A stretch of 49,517 nucleotides of DNA from Oscillospiraceae bacterium (lineage in GTDB: Bacteria; Bacillota; Clostridia; Oscillospirales; CAG-272): assembly GCA_015064785.1 (NCBI GenBank), contig SVRM01000013.1, positions 1 through 49,517 of the forward strand, read 5' to 3'. This document shows, piece after piece, positions 8,304 to 16,167 of this stretch. Numbering within the stretch: position 1 is the first letter of the stretch; each line of letters opens with the position of its first letter. The notes under the pieces are model-generated. The model saw only the letters and a list, made by a program, of their open reading frames with translations. It had not been told where the DNA came from and did no database searches. Made by a program: the position numbers and the translations under genes.

Positions 8304-9614
8304 GATACGGTCATTTGCCCATTCGCCGTCCCAATGCGACGTATCGCTCCACGGTGTGGGTGTATCTTTTTTATGAAATTTCTCGATCAGTTCCTCGTTC
8401 AGCGATTCAATGCCAAGTCCGGGCGCATCGGGAACCGCAACAAAGCCGTTTTCGATCTTCACGGACGGGGTGATCAGATCATACCATTCGGGATGATCGA
8501 CCGAGTGGAATTCCACACAGAGGACATTTTTGAGTGCCGCTGCCGCATGGACTGCTGCCATGAATCCGATCGGGCTTTCCGCCATATGCAGGGCGATTGC
8601 CGCGCCGTATCGTTCACACAGCACACCGAGCTTTTTGATCTCTCCGAGTCCGCCGATGGTCAGTGCGTCCGGATGGACCAGATTGACACCTGCCCCAAGT
8701 ACCGGCTCAAAGTTTTCGGCAAGCCAGATGTCCTCGCCGGTTCCCAGCGGCACACAGCAGTTCTGCGCAAACTTCCGCAGATGCTCGGTCATCATCCACG
8801 GCGCGATGTCCTCCATCCATGCAATGTTGTATTTTTCGAGGCGTCTTGCAAATCGGATGGCATCCTCCACGGCAACATGACCGAAATGGTCAATGGCCAG
8901 CGGAATTTCATAGCCAATCTCCTCACGCACTTCACGAACATAGTTTTCAAGGTAATCAAGACCCTTTTCGGTGATATGGATGCCCGTCGCATAATGCGGA
9001 ATCGTAAAGACTTCATAATTCTTTCCGAACATCAGCGATTTGTCAATGGAGCCGGACTGATGGCTGATGGCTTTCATGGAGTAGGCTTTCAGATCGTCCA
9101 GAAAGCCTGCCGGCGCATTGAGCGTTCCGGGTTCATCATAGAGCAGCTCAATGCCGAGGTCCATTTTCAGATAGGTAAAGCCGGCTTCCATCCGTTTTTT
9201 GAGTGCGCGTCCCATGTCATGTCCGGTGTGCTTTCCGTCCACGTCCGTATCACAATACACACGCACACGGTCGCGGTACGCACCACCCAGCAGCTGATAT
9301 ACGGGAATACCGTAATACTTGCCGACAATGTCCCACAGCGCAATTTCAATACCGGAAACTCCGCCGCCCTGTCTGGAATGACCGCCGAATTGTTTGATTC
9401 TGTGAAACAGCTTTTCCACATGCAGCGGGTTTTCGCCGATCAGCCGACCTTTCACCATCATCGCATACGTCGCACTGGAGGCATCGCGCACCTCTCCGTA
9501 GCCGACAATGTCACTGTTGGTGTATATTTTCAAAAGAATCATATGCTTGGGTAATCCGTCAATATCCGCGAACCGAATATCTGTAATTTTCAGGTTATTT
9601 GCCGCAGGTTTCAT
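8295..9614 (-). CDS. Enolase-superfamily (mandelate racemase type) sugar-acid dehydratase
   Basis: 439 residues. The capping domain is 1-130 and the modified TIM barrel follows. Metal ligands are visible at Asp242 (AIDHFG), Glu268 (AWMEDI) and Glu294 (GTGEDI); His243 and His343 (ALHMAE) are candidate acid/base residues. The pattern fits the mannonate/gluconate/galactonate dehydratase group, which removes water from an aldonate to give a 2-keto-3-deoxy acid. First gene of the operon, preceded by GAAAGGTG and divergent from an AraC-type regulator. The RraA-type gene downstream supplies a plausible aldolase for its product. The exact sugar acid is not evident. Confidence 0.9.
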   Translation of the reverse strand: MKPAANNLKITDIRFADIDGLPKHMILLKIYTNSDIVGYGEVRDASSATYAMMVKGRLIGENPLHVEKLFHRIKQFGGHSRQGGGVSGIEIALWDIVGKYYGIPVYQLLGGAYRDRVRVYCDTDVDGKHTGHDMGRALKKRMEAGFTYLKMDLGIELLYDEPGTLNAPAGFLDDLKAYSMKAISHQSGSIDKSLMFGKNYEVFTIPHYATGIHITEKGLDYLENYVREVREEIGYEIPLAIDHFGHVAVEDAIRFARRLEKYNIAWMEDIAPWMMTEHLRKFAQNCCVPLGTGEDIWLAENFEPVLGAGVNLVHPDALTIGGLGEIKKLGVLCERYGAAIALHMAESPIGFMAAVHAAAALKNVLCVEFHSVDHPEWYDLITPSVKIENGFVAVPDAPGLGIESLNEELIEKFHKKDTPTPWSDTSHWDGEWANDRIWS

Positions 9615-9660
9615 AATATAGTCACACCTTTCTCGTCAAAAATCACAAAATTTTCGTTTG

Positions 9661-9675
9661 ACTGTAAACAGTATA
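9661..9675 (-). promoter_or_regulatory. Candidate operator and -10 of the dehydratase operon
   Basis: ACTGT-AA-ACAGT, a perfect palindrome at 9661-9672, overlaps a minus-strand TATACT (9675 to 9670). No good -35 lies 17 bases upstream (TTTTCC), so an activator, possibly the divergent AraC protein, may be required. Assignment is tentative. Confidence 0.45.
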
Positions 9676-9720
9676 CCATGAATTTTCGCACAGGAAAACC
9701 TTATTTTCAAAAGAAATGGT

Positions 9721-9749
9721 TTGACTTTCGCAACTGAATCGTGTATAAT
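9721..9749 (+). promoter_or_regulatory. Sigma-A promoter for the AraC-type gene
   Basis: TTGACT at 9721-9726 and TATAAT at 9744-9749 with a 17-base spacer, 20 bases ahead of the start codon; GGAGG is the ribosome site. Confidence 0.85.
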
Positions 9750-9769
9750 ATAGACGGAGGTGTATTCTG

Positions 9770-10549
9770 ATGCTTTTTGACCATGAACATTTACAGATAC
9801 AGCTGCTCGAGGTGCTCAGCTTTGATGACGATGCCGTCACCATGAAAACAAGAGCACGACCGTTTTACGCCCTGTCCCTGCGTTCGGACGGGGAAACGGA
9901 TATCGTCCTGCAAAACGGGAAAAATATCCGCCTGATCGGACGTGACATGTCTTTGTTTCATCCGAATCTGAGTTACACACGCTATTCTCACCATGATCGG
10001 CGTATCGTCTTTCATTTCAGCCTGCTCCATCCGGATGCAGAAGCAGACCGCGATCAGCCGATCGAAATTCTTCACAATTTCCGGTATGATACCCTGCTTC
10101 CGCTGTTTGAAGAAGCGAACCGCGTCTGGCATGAACAGGCACCGGGGTATTATTATCAGTGTACCGCAATTCTGTATCAGATCGCCGCAGAAATCCAAAA
10201 ACACAGAAACACCGAAACACAGGAAACCTCCCCCCTGGTTTCCCGCGCATTATCCCATATGGAAGATCATTACCATGAAACAGAGCTGAATATTTCCGCC
10301 ATCGCCGCGCATCTGCACATCAGCACAACCCATCTGCGGAATTGCTTTCTGCGCGACCTCGGCATAACGCCAAAGACACATCTGACATCTCTGCGCATGG
10401 CACGCGCACAGGCACTTTTGAACAGCGGATATTATTCCGTCGCCAGTATCGCCAAACAGACGGGCTTCCGTGATGCCAAAAACTTTGCAACGGCATATAA
10501 AAAGCATTTCGGATATCCGCCGTCCGAGCAGCGGTATGAAAATTTCTGA
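9770..10549 (+). CDS. AraC-family transcriptional regulator
   Basis: 259 residues. The N-terminal 1-150 is a cupin-like sensing domain (PFYALSLRSDGETDIVLQNG) without strong family signature. The C-terminal 165-259 carries the two helix-turn-helix motifs of AraC/XylS proteins: ISAIAAHLHISTTHLRNCF (175-193) and SVASIAKQTGFRDAKNFATA (223-242), then KKHFGYPPSEQR. It is read divergently from the dehydratase/GH operon with 155 bases between the starts, so local control of that operon in response to a sugar is likely. It has its own strong promoter. Confidence 0.93.
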   Translation: MLFDHEHLQIQLLEVLSFDDDAVTMKTRARPFYALSLRSDGETDIVLQNGKNIRLIGRDMSLFHPNLSYTRYSHHDRRIVFHFSLLHPDAEADRDQPIEILHNFRYDTLLPLFEEANRVWHEQAPGYYYQCTAILYQIAAEIQKHRNTETQETSPLVSRALSHMEDHYHETELNISAIAAHLHISTTHLRNCFLRDLGITPKTHLTSLRMARAQALLNSGYYSVASIAKQTGFRDAKNFATAYKKHFGYPPSEQRYENF

Positions 10550-10627
10550 AAAAGATGTCTCATTTCACCCAATCCGGAAAGGCGATGGAGAAAACCTGCG
10601 TATGATTCCTGTATTTTCGGATATCTG

Positions 10628-10656
10628 TTGACAGAATTGTGTGTTTGTGCTATAAT
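10628..10656 (+). promoter_or_regulatory. Consensus sigma-A promoter of the IclR-QueG-like operon
   Basis: Perfect TTGACA (10628-10633) and TATAAT (10651-10656) with a 17-base spacer. Such a strong promoter fits control by repression at the downstream palindrome. Confidence 0.88.
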
Positions 10657-10686
10657 AGAATCAAGAATACAATATTTTTGAACCTC

Positions 10687-10703
10687 ATTCAATATTATTG
10701 AAT
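10687..10703. promoter_or_regulatory. Candidate IclR operator
   Basis: Perfect inverted repeat ATTCAATA-T-TATTGAAT between the promoter and the IclR start. A related AT-rich sequence, ACAATATTTTTGAA, lies just upstream (10671-10684). The position suits autorepression. Confidence 0.55.
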
Positions 10704-10725
10704 TTCATCACAGAGTGATTGTATT

Positions 10726-11460
10726 ATGATAAAAGTCATCCATAAAGCCTTAAACATTCTGGAATATCTGGCAGGAAAAACAGCAGGTGCGTCCCTGTCT
10801 TCCATTGCAGAACACATTGGCGAAAAGCCAACCACAACCTCAAATATCGTAGGAGATCTTGCCGCCCGCGGATATCTGGAGCGTGTCGACGGGAAATGGA
10901 AGCTCGGCATCGGTGCTTATATGCTGACCGGAGCATCCCACAGTTACGACCGTGTTCTTTGCACCAAAGCGGAACCGATTCTGCATCGTCTTGCGGCACA
11001 GACAGCGGCAGAAGCCGTGCTCAGTGTCTGGCGCGGACAGGAGCGTTATGTTCTTCTGCGTGCTTCCGACCATTCCTCCGTCACCGTCAACCGCAATTAT
11101 CCGGAATCCAAAATGGTTTTCAGCACAGCAACAGGCATGATCCTGCTTGCAGAACAAACACCTGCTGTCATCGATGCCTATATTGCTGAAAACGGTATTC
11201 CAGGTATCCTTCATCCGACAGAAGAAGCTGTACAGCAATTCCGATTGTCATTGGAGACATACCGCCGCGACGGTTGTTATCATCGGGAAAAAGGTGACAT
11301 TTTTGAGGCAGCGGTTTCTGTACACGATACGATGGGAAATTTATGTGCAGCGATCGGTATTTTTCTGCCGCTGTTCCGTGCACAGAACAAAAATGACCTG
11401 ATACAAGCTCTGCATTCTGCGGCAAATGAACTGCAAGCCGGTCTCTCTGATCGGTCATGA
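10726..11460 (+). CDS. IclR-family transcriptional regulator
   Basis: 244 residues. The winged helix-turn-helix is at 1-65 (ALNILEYLAGK.., SLSSIAEHIGEKPTTTSN, LAARGYLER) and the IclR effector domain at about 75-240 (RLAAQTAAEAVLSVWRGQERYVLL, STATGMILLAEQ, GCYHREKGDIFEAAVSV). The family usually represses an adjacent catabolic gene until a small acid or aromatic effector binds. The QueG-like gene begins 33 bases downstream and is almost certainly co-transcribed. The start follows no strong Shine-Dalgarno sequence, only GAGTGA. Confidence 0.92.
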   Translation: MIKVIHKALNILEYLAGKTAGASLSSIAEHIGEKPTTTSNIVGDLAARGYLERVDGKWKLGIGAYMLTGASHSYDRVLCTKAEPILHRLAAQTAAEAVLSVWRGQERYVLLRASDHSSVTVNRNYPESKMVFSTATGMILLAEQTPAVIDAYIAENGIPGILHPTEEAVQQFRLSLETYRRDGCYHREKGDIFEAAVSVHDTMGNLCAAIGIFLPLFRAQNKNDLIQALHSAANELQAGLSDRS

Positions 11461-11493
11461 TAAATATTACATTACAGGAAAGGAATTCACATC

Positions 11494-13794
11494 ATGGATT
11501 TTCGTATGACACAACGCATCAAAGAACTGGCTCACGAGCTCGGCGCGGATCTCGTCGGATTTGCAAACATCGGCCGCTTTGACGAAGCACCGATCAAAAT
11601 GAGTCCGAAGGGTATCATGCCGACGGCGAAGACGGTCATCGTCTGCGCCATCCAGCATCCGACCGCAACCATGGAGCTGGAAGGCGGCGAGCACGGCAAG
11701 AGTCAGGTTTTTGAATCCTACACCGTACAGTACACGATGAACACCAAGCTCGACCATATCTCCTTCACCATCGGTCATTTCCTTGACAACAATGGCTATA
11801 ACGCGGTTCCGATTGTCTCCTCCAACATCTGGCGCTACCGCAATTACAAGGAACTCGACGCGGTCTTCTCTCCCGATATGTCCCACATCTATGCCAGCGT
11901 CTGCGCCGGTCTGACCGAGCTTGGCTGGCACGGTCTGGCAATGTCACCGGAGTTCGGTCCGCGCAACCGCTTTGTTTCCATTATCACGGATGCTGAACTG
12001 GAACCCACACCCCTGCTGCCCGGCGGAACACTGTGTGACATGTGCGGCGAATGTATCCGCTGCTGTCCGACCGATGCCTACCGCAAGGAAGTAAAAGGTG
12101 TCAATGCGCTGAACATCCGCGATGCCGACGGCAAGGTTTATGTCCATCGCTTTGCAAATAAGAACCTGTGGAGATGCGCCTGGGGCGAACACTTTGACCT
12201 CGACCTTGACGACGAAATTCCGGATATCGTCACAGAAGAAGCGATCATCAAGCGCGAAGCCGAAAAAGGCCGCCGCGGCGGCGAAATGGGCGTCTGCATC
12301 AAGGTCTGTGTGCCGAAGAACCGCCGTTTCCGTGACGAATCGTATTCACAGTACAACCGTCGTCTGCGTCAGCTTGCAGACCCGAATCAGCCAATCTCCC
12401 GTGCAGTATATGACCGCATGAGCTGCATCGGACTTCAGTATCACGCGGACCGTGTTACGATTGTTTCCGCCGAAACCCTTGCCGCGCGCGGCTGTGACCT
12501 GACAAAGAAGATGCCGGGTGCAAAGAATGTCGTCGTCGTTTCCGCCGTTATGCCTGCGGCTGATGCTTCCTGCACCGAAGTACTGCGCGGCCGTCATGCA
12601 GGTCCTGTCGGCAACGCTGTCGGTCTGGGGCTTGGCTTTGCCAACTATGACATTGCACGCGAAATTGAGCAGATGGGCTACAGCACGATGCCAAACATGC
12701 GTTCTCTGCGCGAATTCGTCGATCCGTACCTGACATGGGATTTACAACCCGGCGACACCACTGCCTCCATGATCGTCATCACCGACGCACCGCTGGAGGA
12801 GCGCGACTGGTTCTTGAATCAGACGGCAGGTGACGATGATTCCCTTTCCCTGCGCGAAACGCTGGAGGCTGTCGCAAAAGAATACGGAGCGGATATGCTC
12901 GGTGTTGCTCCGGCTTCCCGTATTGATAACGTGACAACCCAGCTTCGTCCGATCAAGGACGGCGAGGAGCTGTTTGATGTCCGCGATAACAACGGCATGT
13001 TCCGGGTCTTTGATCCCGTCGTCACTTCGACCGTGCGCCGTCTGTATAACACCGACGAATATCTGTCCGGTGCCAAGAGTGTTATCGTCGTCGGACTGAG
13101 CTATCCCGGCGAGAGCGCAAGACGTGCCGGCAGAGAACCGGCAGAGGCGGTCGGTCCGTTCATTTTCGCACAGTCCCAGGCGCAGAACGAGCTGCACATG
13201 ATTGCCTATGAGCTTGTCAAGGCACTTCGGCGCGCAGGCAAGCGCGCAACAATCACCGCCGATCTGATCGGTATGGGAACACCCATCTGCTCGCCGCGCG
13301 GAAACTATTCCTCCCCGTTTGACGGCTCCTTTGAAGCGGCTGCCGCCGGACTTGGCGAGGTCACACTGTCCGGCTCCCTTTATACAAAGAAGTACGGTGT
13401 CAATCAGAGATTCATCTGCATCGTCACAGACGCAGTACTGGAAGCGGATGCTGTCCTGCCGAACACGATCCAGGAAAAGACCTGCTCCGTCTGCCGCCGC
13501 TGCATCAAGTCCTGTCCGATGAGTGCGCTGGCTGAGGACCGGGCAATCACCGTTGACATCGACGGCAATGCCTTCACCTATGTTCCGCTCGATACCGTCA
13601 CCTGCCAGTGGGCATCCCGCTTTGTTCTGACCAATGCGGACGGCGATGACTGCCTCGGCTCGAAACTCAACATCATGCCCGTCGGCAGGATCACGGCAGA
13701 TCAGCTTGCCGCAGGTCTGCGTCAGCGTGATCCGATCACCAAGTGCCGTCCCGGCAACGCAGAAAAGTGCATCACGGAGTGTCCGTTGTCATAA
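11494..13794 (+). CDS. Multi-module QueG-like 4Fe-4S protein
   Basis: 766 residues, about twice the length of epoxyqueuosine reductase. Three related modules are visible from their starts: GADLVGFANIGRFD (18-31), HADRVTIVSAETLAARG (about 317-333) and GADMLGVAPASRID (about 467-480). Module 1 has a ferredoxin-type cluster motif C181-x2-C-x2-C-x3-CP and further Cys at 228, 268 and 272. The middle module lacks cluster cysteines. Module 3 has CSVCRRCIKSCP (about 663-674) and a C-terminal CRPGNAEKCITECP. The family uses Fe-S clusters, and QueG also cobalamin, for reductive chemistry; true QueG acts on tRNA, but this size and an IclR neighbour suggest another substrate. GGAAAGGA precedes the start. 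Product function unknown. Confidence 0.8.
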   Translation: MDFRMTQRIKELAHELGADLVGFANIGRFDEAPIKMSPKGIMPTAKTVIVCAIQHPTATMELEGGEHGKSQVFESYTVQYTMNTKLDHISFTIGHFLDNNGYNAVPIVSSNIWRYRNYKELDAVFSPDMSHIYASVCAGLTELGWHGLAMSPEFGPRNRFVSIITDAELEPTPLLPGGTLCDMCGECIRCCPTDAYRKEVKGVNALNIRDADGKVYVHRFANKNLWRCAWGEHFDLDLDDEIPDIVTEEAIIKREAEKGRRGGEMGVCIKVCVPKNRRFRDESYSQYNRRLRQLADPNQPISRAVYDRMSCIGLQYHADRVTIVSAETLAARGCDLTKKMPGAKNVVVVSAVMPAADASCTEVLRGRHAGPVGNAVGLGLGFANYDIAREIEQMGYSTMPNMRSLREFVDPYLTWDLQPGDTTASMIVITDAPLEERDWFLNQTAGDDDSLSLRETLEAVAKEYGADMLGVAPASRIDNVTTQLRPIKDGEELFDVRDNNGMFRVFDPVVTSTVRRLYNTDEYLSGAKSVIVVGLSYPGESARRAGREPAEAVGPFIFAQSQAQNELHMIAYELVKALRRAGKRATITADLIGMGTPICSPRGNYSSPFDGSFEAAAAGLGEVTLSGSLYTKKYGVNQRFICIVTDAVLEADAVLPNTIQEKTCSVCRRCIKSCPMSALAEDRAITVDIDGNAFTYVPLDTVTCQWASRFVLTNADGDDCLGSKLNIMPVGRITADQLAAGLRQRDPITKCRPGNAEKCITECPLS

Positions 13795-13844
13795 AATACC
13801 CAATTTGCGAAAATCATCCCGCATTCTGATAACCTAAAATAAGG

Positions 13845-13898
13845 AACTGCACCTGATACAGAAGCCATCAAACTCTGTCCGTCAGGTGCAGTTTGTTT
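13845..13898. terminator. Bidirectional terminator between QueG-like and GH95-like genes
   Basis: AACTGCACCTGA (13845-13856) pairs perfectly with TCAGGTGCAGTT (13882-13893), with a smaller inner ACAGA/TCTGT stem; followed by TGTTTT on the plus strand. The A-rich left flank serves the minus-strand gene ending at 13908. Confidence 0.85.
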
Positions 13899-13907
13899 TC
13901 GGATTTA

Positions 13908-16157
13908 TTAGCGCAGAAATGTCCATGTTTTCTGCGTGCCTTCGTCCATACAGATCTGGGCATGCTTCTCGCCGCAAATCAGAAGCGCCATATCCAGCGC
14001 ATGACGCGCGTGAACCGTCACAGTAACCGTACCGTCCTCTGCCCATGCAAGGTCAAGTGTCCCGCCCGGGAAAACAAGACCGCGTGCATGACCGTGAGAC
14101 AAGCGGTTCGGAAGCGCCGGCAGAACGGAAAGCGCGTCTTTTTGCGGGCAGAACAGCATCTCCTGCAAGGCATTGACCGCACCGAACGCGGCATCCAGCT
14201 GTACGATGGCAGAATCCTCCCAGTTGAGCGTCATACCCATCCGGCGCCAGTCGTTGTGAATCGTAAACAGTGAATCGAGAACCACGCTTTTTGTCATGAT
14301 ATCCAGACATTCCGCAGCCCGCTCTGCCTCGCCAAGACGAGCATAAATACACGCCATATGCGTAAGTGACCATCCGGACTGACTGCCGAGCTTGCGCAGC
14401 TCTACCGCGCGGCGGAATTTTTCAAACAGTTCGGGATTGCTGAAGGCCGTGACCTCGCATCCGGGGAAAATCGGGTATATATGCGAAAGATGTCTGTGGT
14501 GGTAATTGTCTGACAGATCCTTGTGCATCCATTCCTTGACAGCGCCGTCTTCATTGATCTGATATGCAGGAATCTTTTCCAGAAGCGCACGGAACGACGG
14601 CGCCTCATCGGTATACATGCCTGTCACCGCAATACCCTCGAGAAGATTGGCAAGCAGTTCTTTCATGACAGCAAAGTCCATTGCCGCATTCTGAACAGCA
14701 GGACACGGATGACCGGAATGGGATACCGTCCGCAGATGCATCAGATTCGACGGTGTATTTTCCGGGGAAACGGAAGGATACAGTCGAACGGTTTCACCGT
14801 CATCCACCGCATAATCGCAGTAGAACAGTGCCGCTTCATACATGAACGGCAGAATCTCTTCACGGAGAAGCGCTTCATCGCCGGTATAAAGATAATACTC
14901 CCAGAAATGTCGGCACAGCCAACCCGCACAGCTGATCCAGTTTGAGATGACCGTGACCGGGACGCTCACCCCCGCCGAATCCGGTGTGGTATATGCCGAG
15001 ATCCAGATGCCGCGCATACCGAACAGTTTGCGGGCGCATTCCCGGAACACTGCGGTTTTGGAGGTGTAATAGCGAATCAGCGGAGGAAGTGCATACGCAA
15101 GACCGCCCGTCATTGTGTGCCAGTATGTCATCTCCACATTTTCATTTGCGACATACTGACTCCAGCCAAGACCTGCACCGCCGTGCCACAATCCGTAGAG
15201 CGGAACGGGATTGCCCTGCTCCGATGCCGCAGAAATAAACAGATAGCGGCCGAAGTGCCACATCCGTTCCAGGAGAGCCGGAGATGCCAGATCGTCATAT
15301 GCATCCGCAAGCAATTCTTCATTGGACGCCTCATGGGCATCCTCATCGGAAAACGAAAGAGATACCGCATCATACAGTGCTGTATGCAGCGCCGTGTGCT
15401 TTTGGAGCAGGGATTCGTAGGTTTCGCCGCAAAACGGAGCAAGATCGGTGCCCGACCCATGAGAGGCGGCACGAACAAGAATCAGATAGTCTCTGCCTGT
15501 GACCGACAGCTTGTTTCCATCCACGCTGGAGGTGTATTCGCCGGTAAAACAGACGTTAACCGCCGTATCACCATCCAATGCGGTGCGGGATAATCCGGTC
15601 GGTGTTGTGACGGTTTCTCCGGTTTCGCCGAACAGACGGTAATCATACACCACGGTAAACGGTCGGTCTGCGGTCATCCGGATCACTGTAATGTCGCTGT
15701 CCCGCGAGACAAACGCTTCCCGTCGGAAGGTACCGTCCTCTGTTTCAAAGGTTACAAATGCTTCGCCCGTCCGCATATTCACACCGCGGCGGTAATGGCG
15801 GAACACCGATTCCGGTGACCAGGTGATGTCGAGCCATCCGTGCGGATAGGGCGTTTCGGGCGATGCGCTGTATCCTTTTTCCCGCAGTGCGTGCATGAGA
15901 CAGTCACGGTTGGCAGCCAGATAGTCTCCGGCGTCGATATTCTCGCGCATCGCACGGAAGGTGTCCGATACATCCGGAATTTCTCCGCCGTTTCCAGCCC
16001 CGTGCCACAAATCATGGCGATTGAATTGGATATGCTCCTCCGCAATCGCGCCTCCAATCAGAACGCCGGTCAGACCGTTGCCCAGCGGCAGTGCTTCCCG
16101 CCACAGCTCACCGTAACACGATGCCGGCTTTTTCAAGGTATAAATATGTCTGCTCAT
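13908..16157 (-). CDS. GH95-like glycoside hydrolase (alpha-L-fucosidase/galactosidase family)
   Basis: 749 residues from the start at 16157, where AAGGAG lies 6 bases upstream. The N-terminal domain has the GH95 signature (LWREALPLGNGLTGVLIGG, 18-36; EEHIQFNRHDLWHG). The alpha/alpha barrel contains NWISCAGWLCRHFWEYYLYTG-type and HHRHLSHIYPIFPG motifs, SGWSLTHMACIYARLGEAERA, and IVQLDAAFGAVNALQEML near the active cleft, where the family usually has QIDGNFG. Members act on alpha-1,2-linked L-fucose or L-galactose of xyloglucan, pectin or host glycans. No signal peptide, so intracellular. It lies 10 bases behind the GH106-like gene. The altered QLDAAFG leaves the substrate uncertain. Confidence 0.83.
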   Translation of the reverse strand: MSRHIYTLKKPASCYGELWREALPLGNGLTGVLIGGAIAEEHIQFNRHDLWHGAGNGGEIPDVSDTFRAMRENIDAGDYLAANRDCLMHALREKGYSASPETPYPHGWLDITWSPESVFRHYRRGVNMRTGEAFVTFETEDGTFRREAFVSRDSDITVIRMTADRPFTVVYDYRLFGETGETVTTPTGLSRTALDGDTAVNVCFTGEYTSSVDGNKLSVTGRDYLILVRAASHGSGTDLAPFCGETYESLLQKHTALHTALYDAVSLSFSDEDAHEASNEELLADAYDDLASPALLERMWHFGRYLFISAASEQGNPVPLYGLWHGGAGLGWSQYVANENVEMTYWHTMTGGLAYALPPLIRYYTSKTAVFRECARKLFGMRGIWISAYTTPDSAGVSVPVTVISNWISCAGWLCRHFWEYYLYTGDEALLREEILPFMYEAALFYCDYAVDDGETVRLYPSVSPENTPSNLMHLRTVSHSGHPCPAVQNAAMDFAVMKELLANLLEGIAVTGMYTDEAPSFRALLEKIPAYQINEDGAVKEWMHKDLSDNYHHRHLSHIYPIFPGCEVTAFSNPELFEKFRRAVELRKLGSQSGWSLTHMACIYARLGEAERAAECLDIMTKSVVLDSLFTIHNDWRRMGMTLNWEDSAIVQLDAAFGAVNALQEMLFCPQKDALSVLPALPNRLSHGHARGLVFPGGTLDLAWAEDGTVTVTVHARHALDMALLICGEKHAQICMDEGTQKTWTFLR

Positions 16158-16167
16158 TGTTTTCTCC

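Noticed and set aside
11494..13794. Gene symbol queG
   Set aside because: Length, module triplication and context differ from true epoxyqueuosine reductase.
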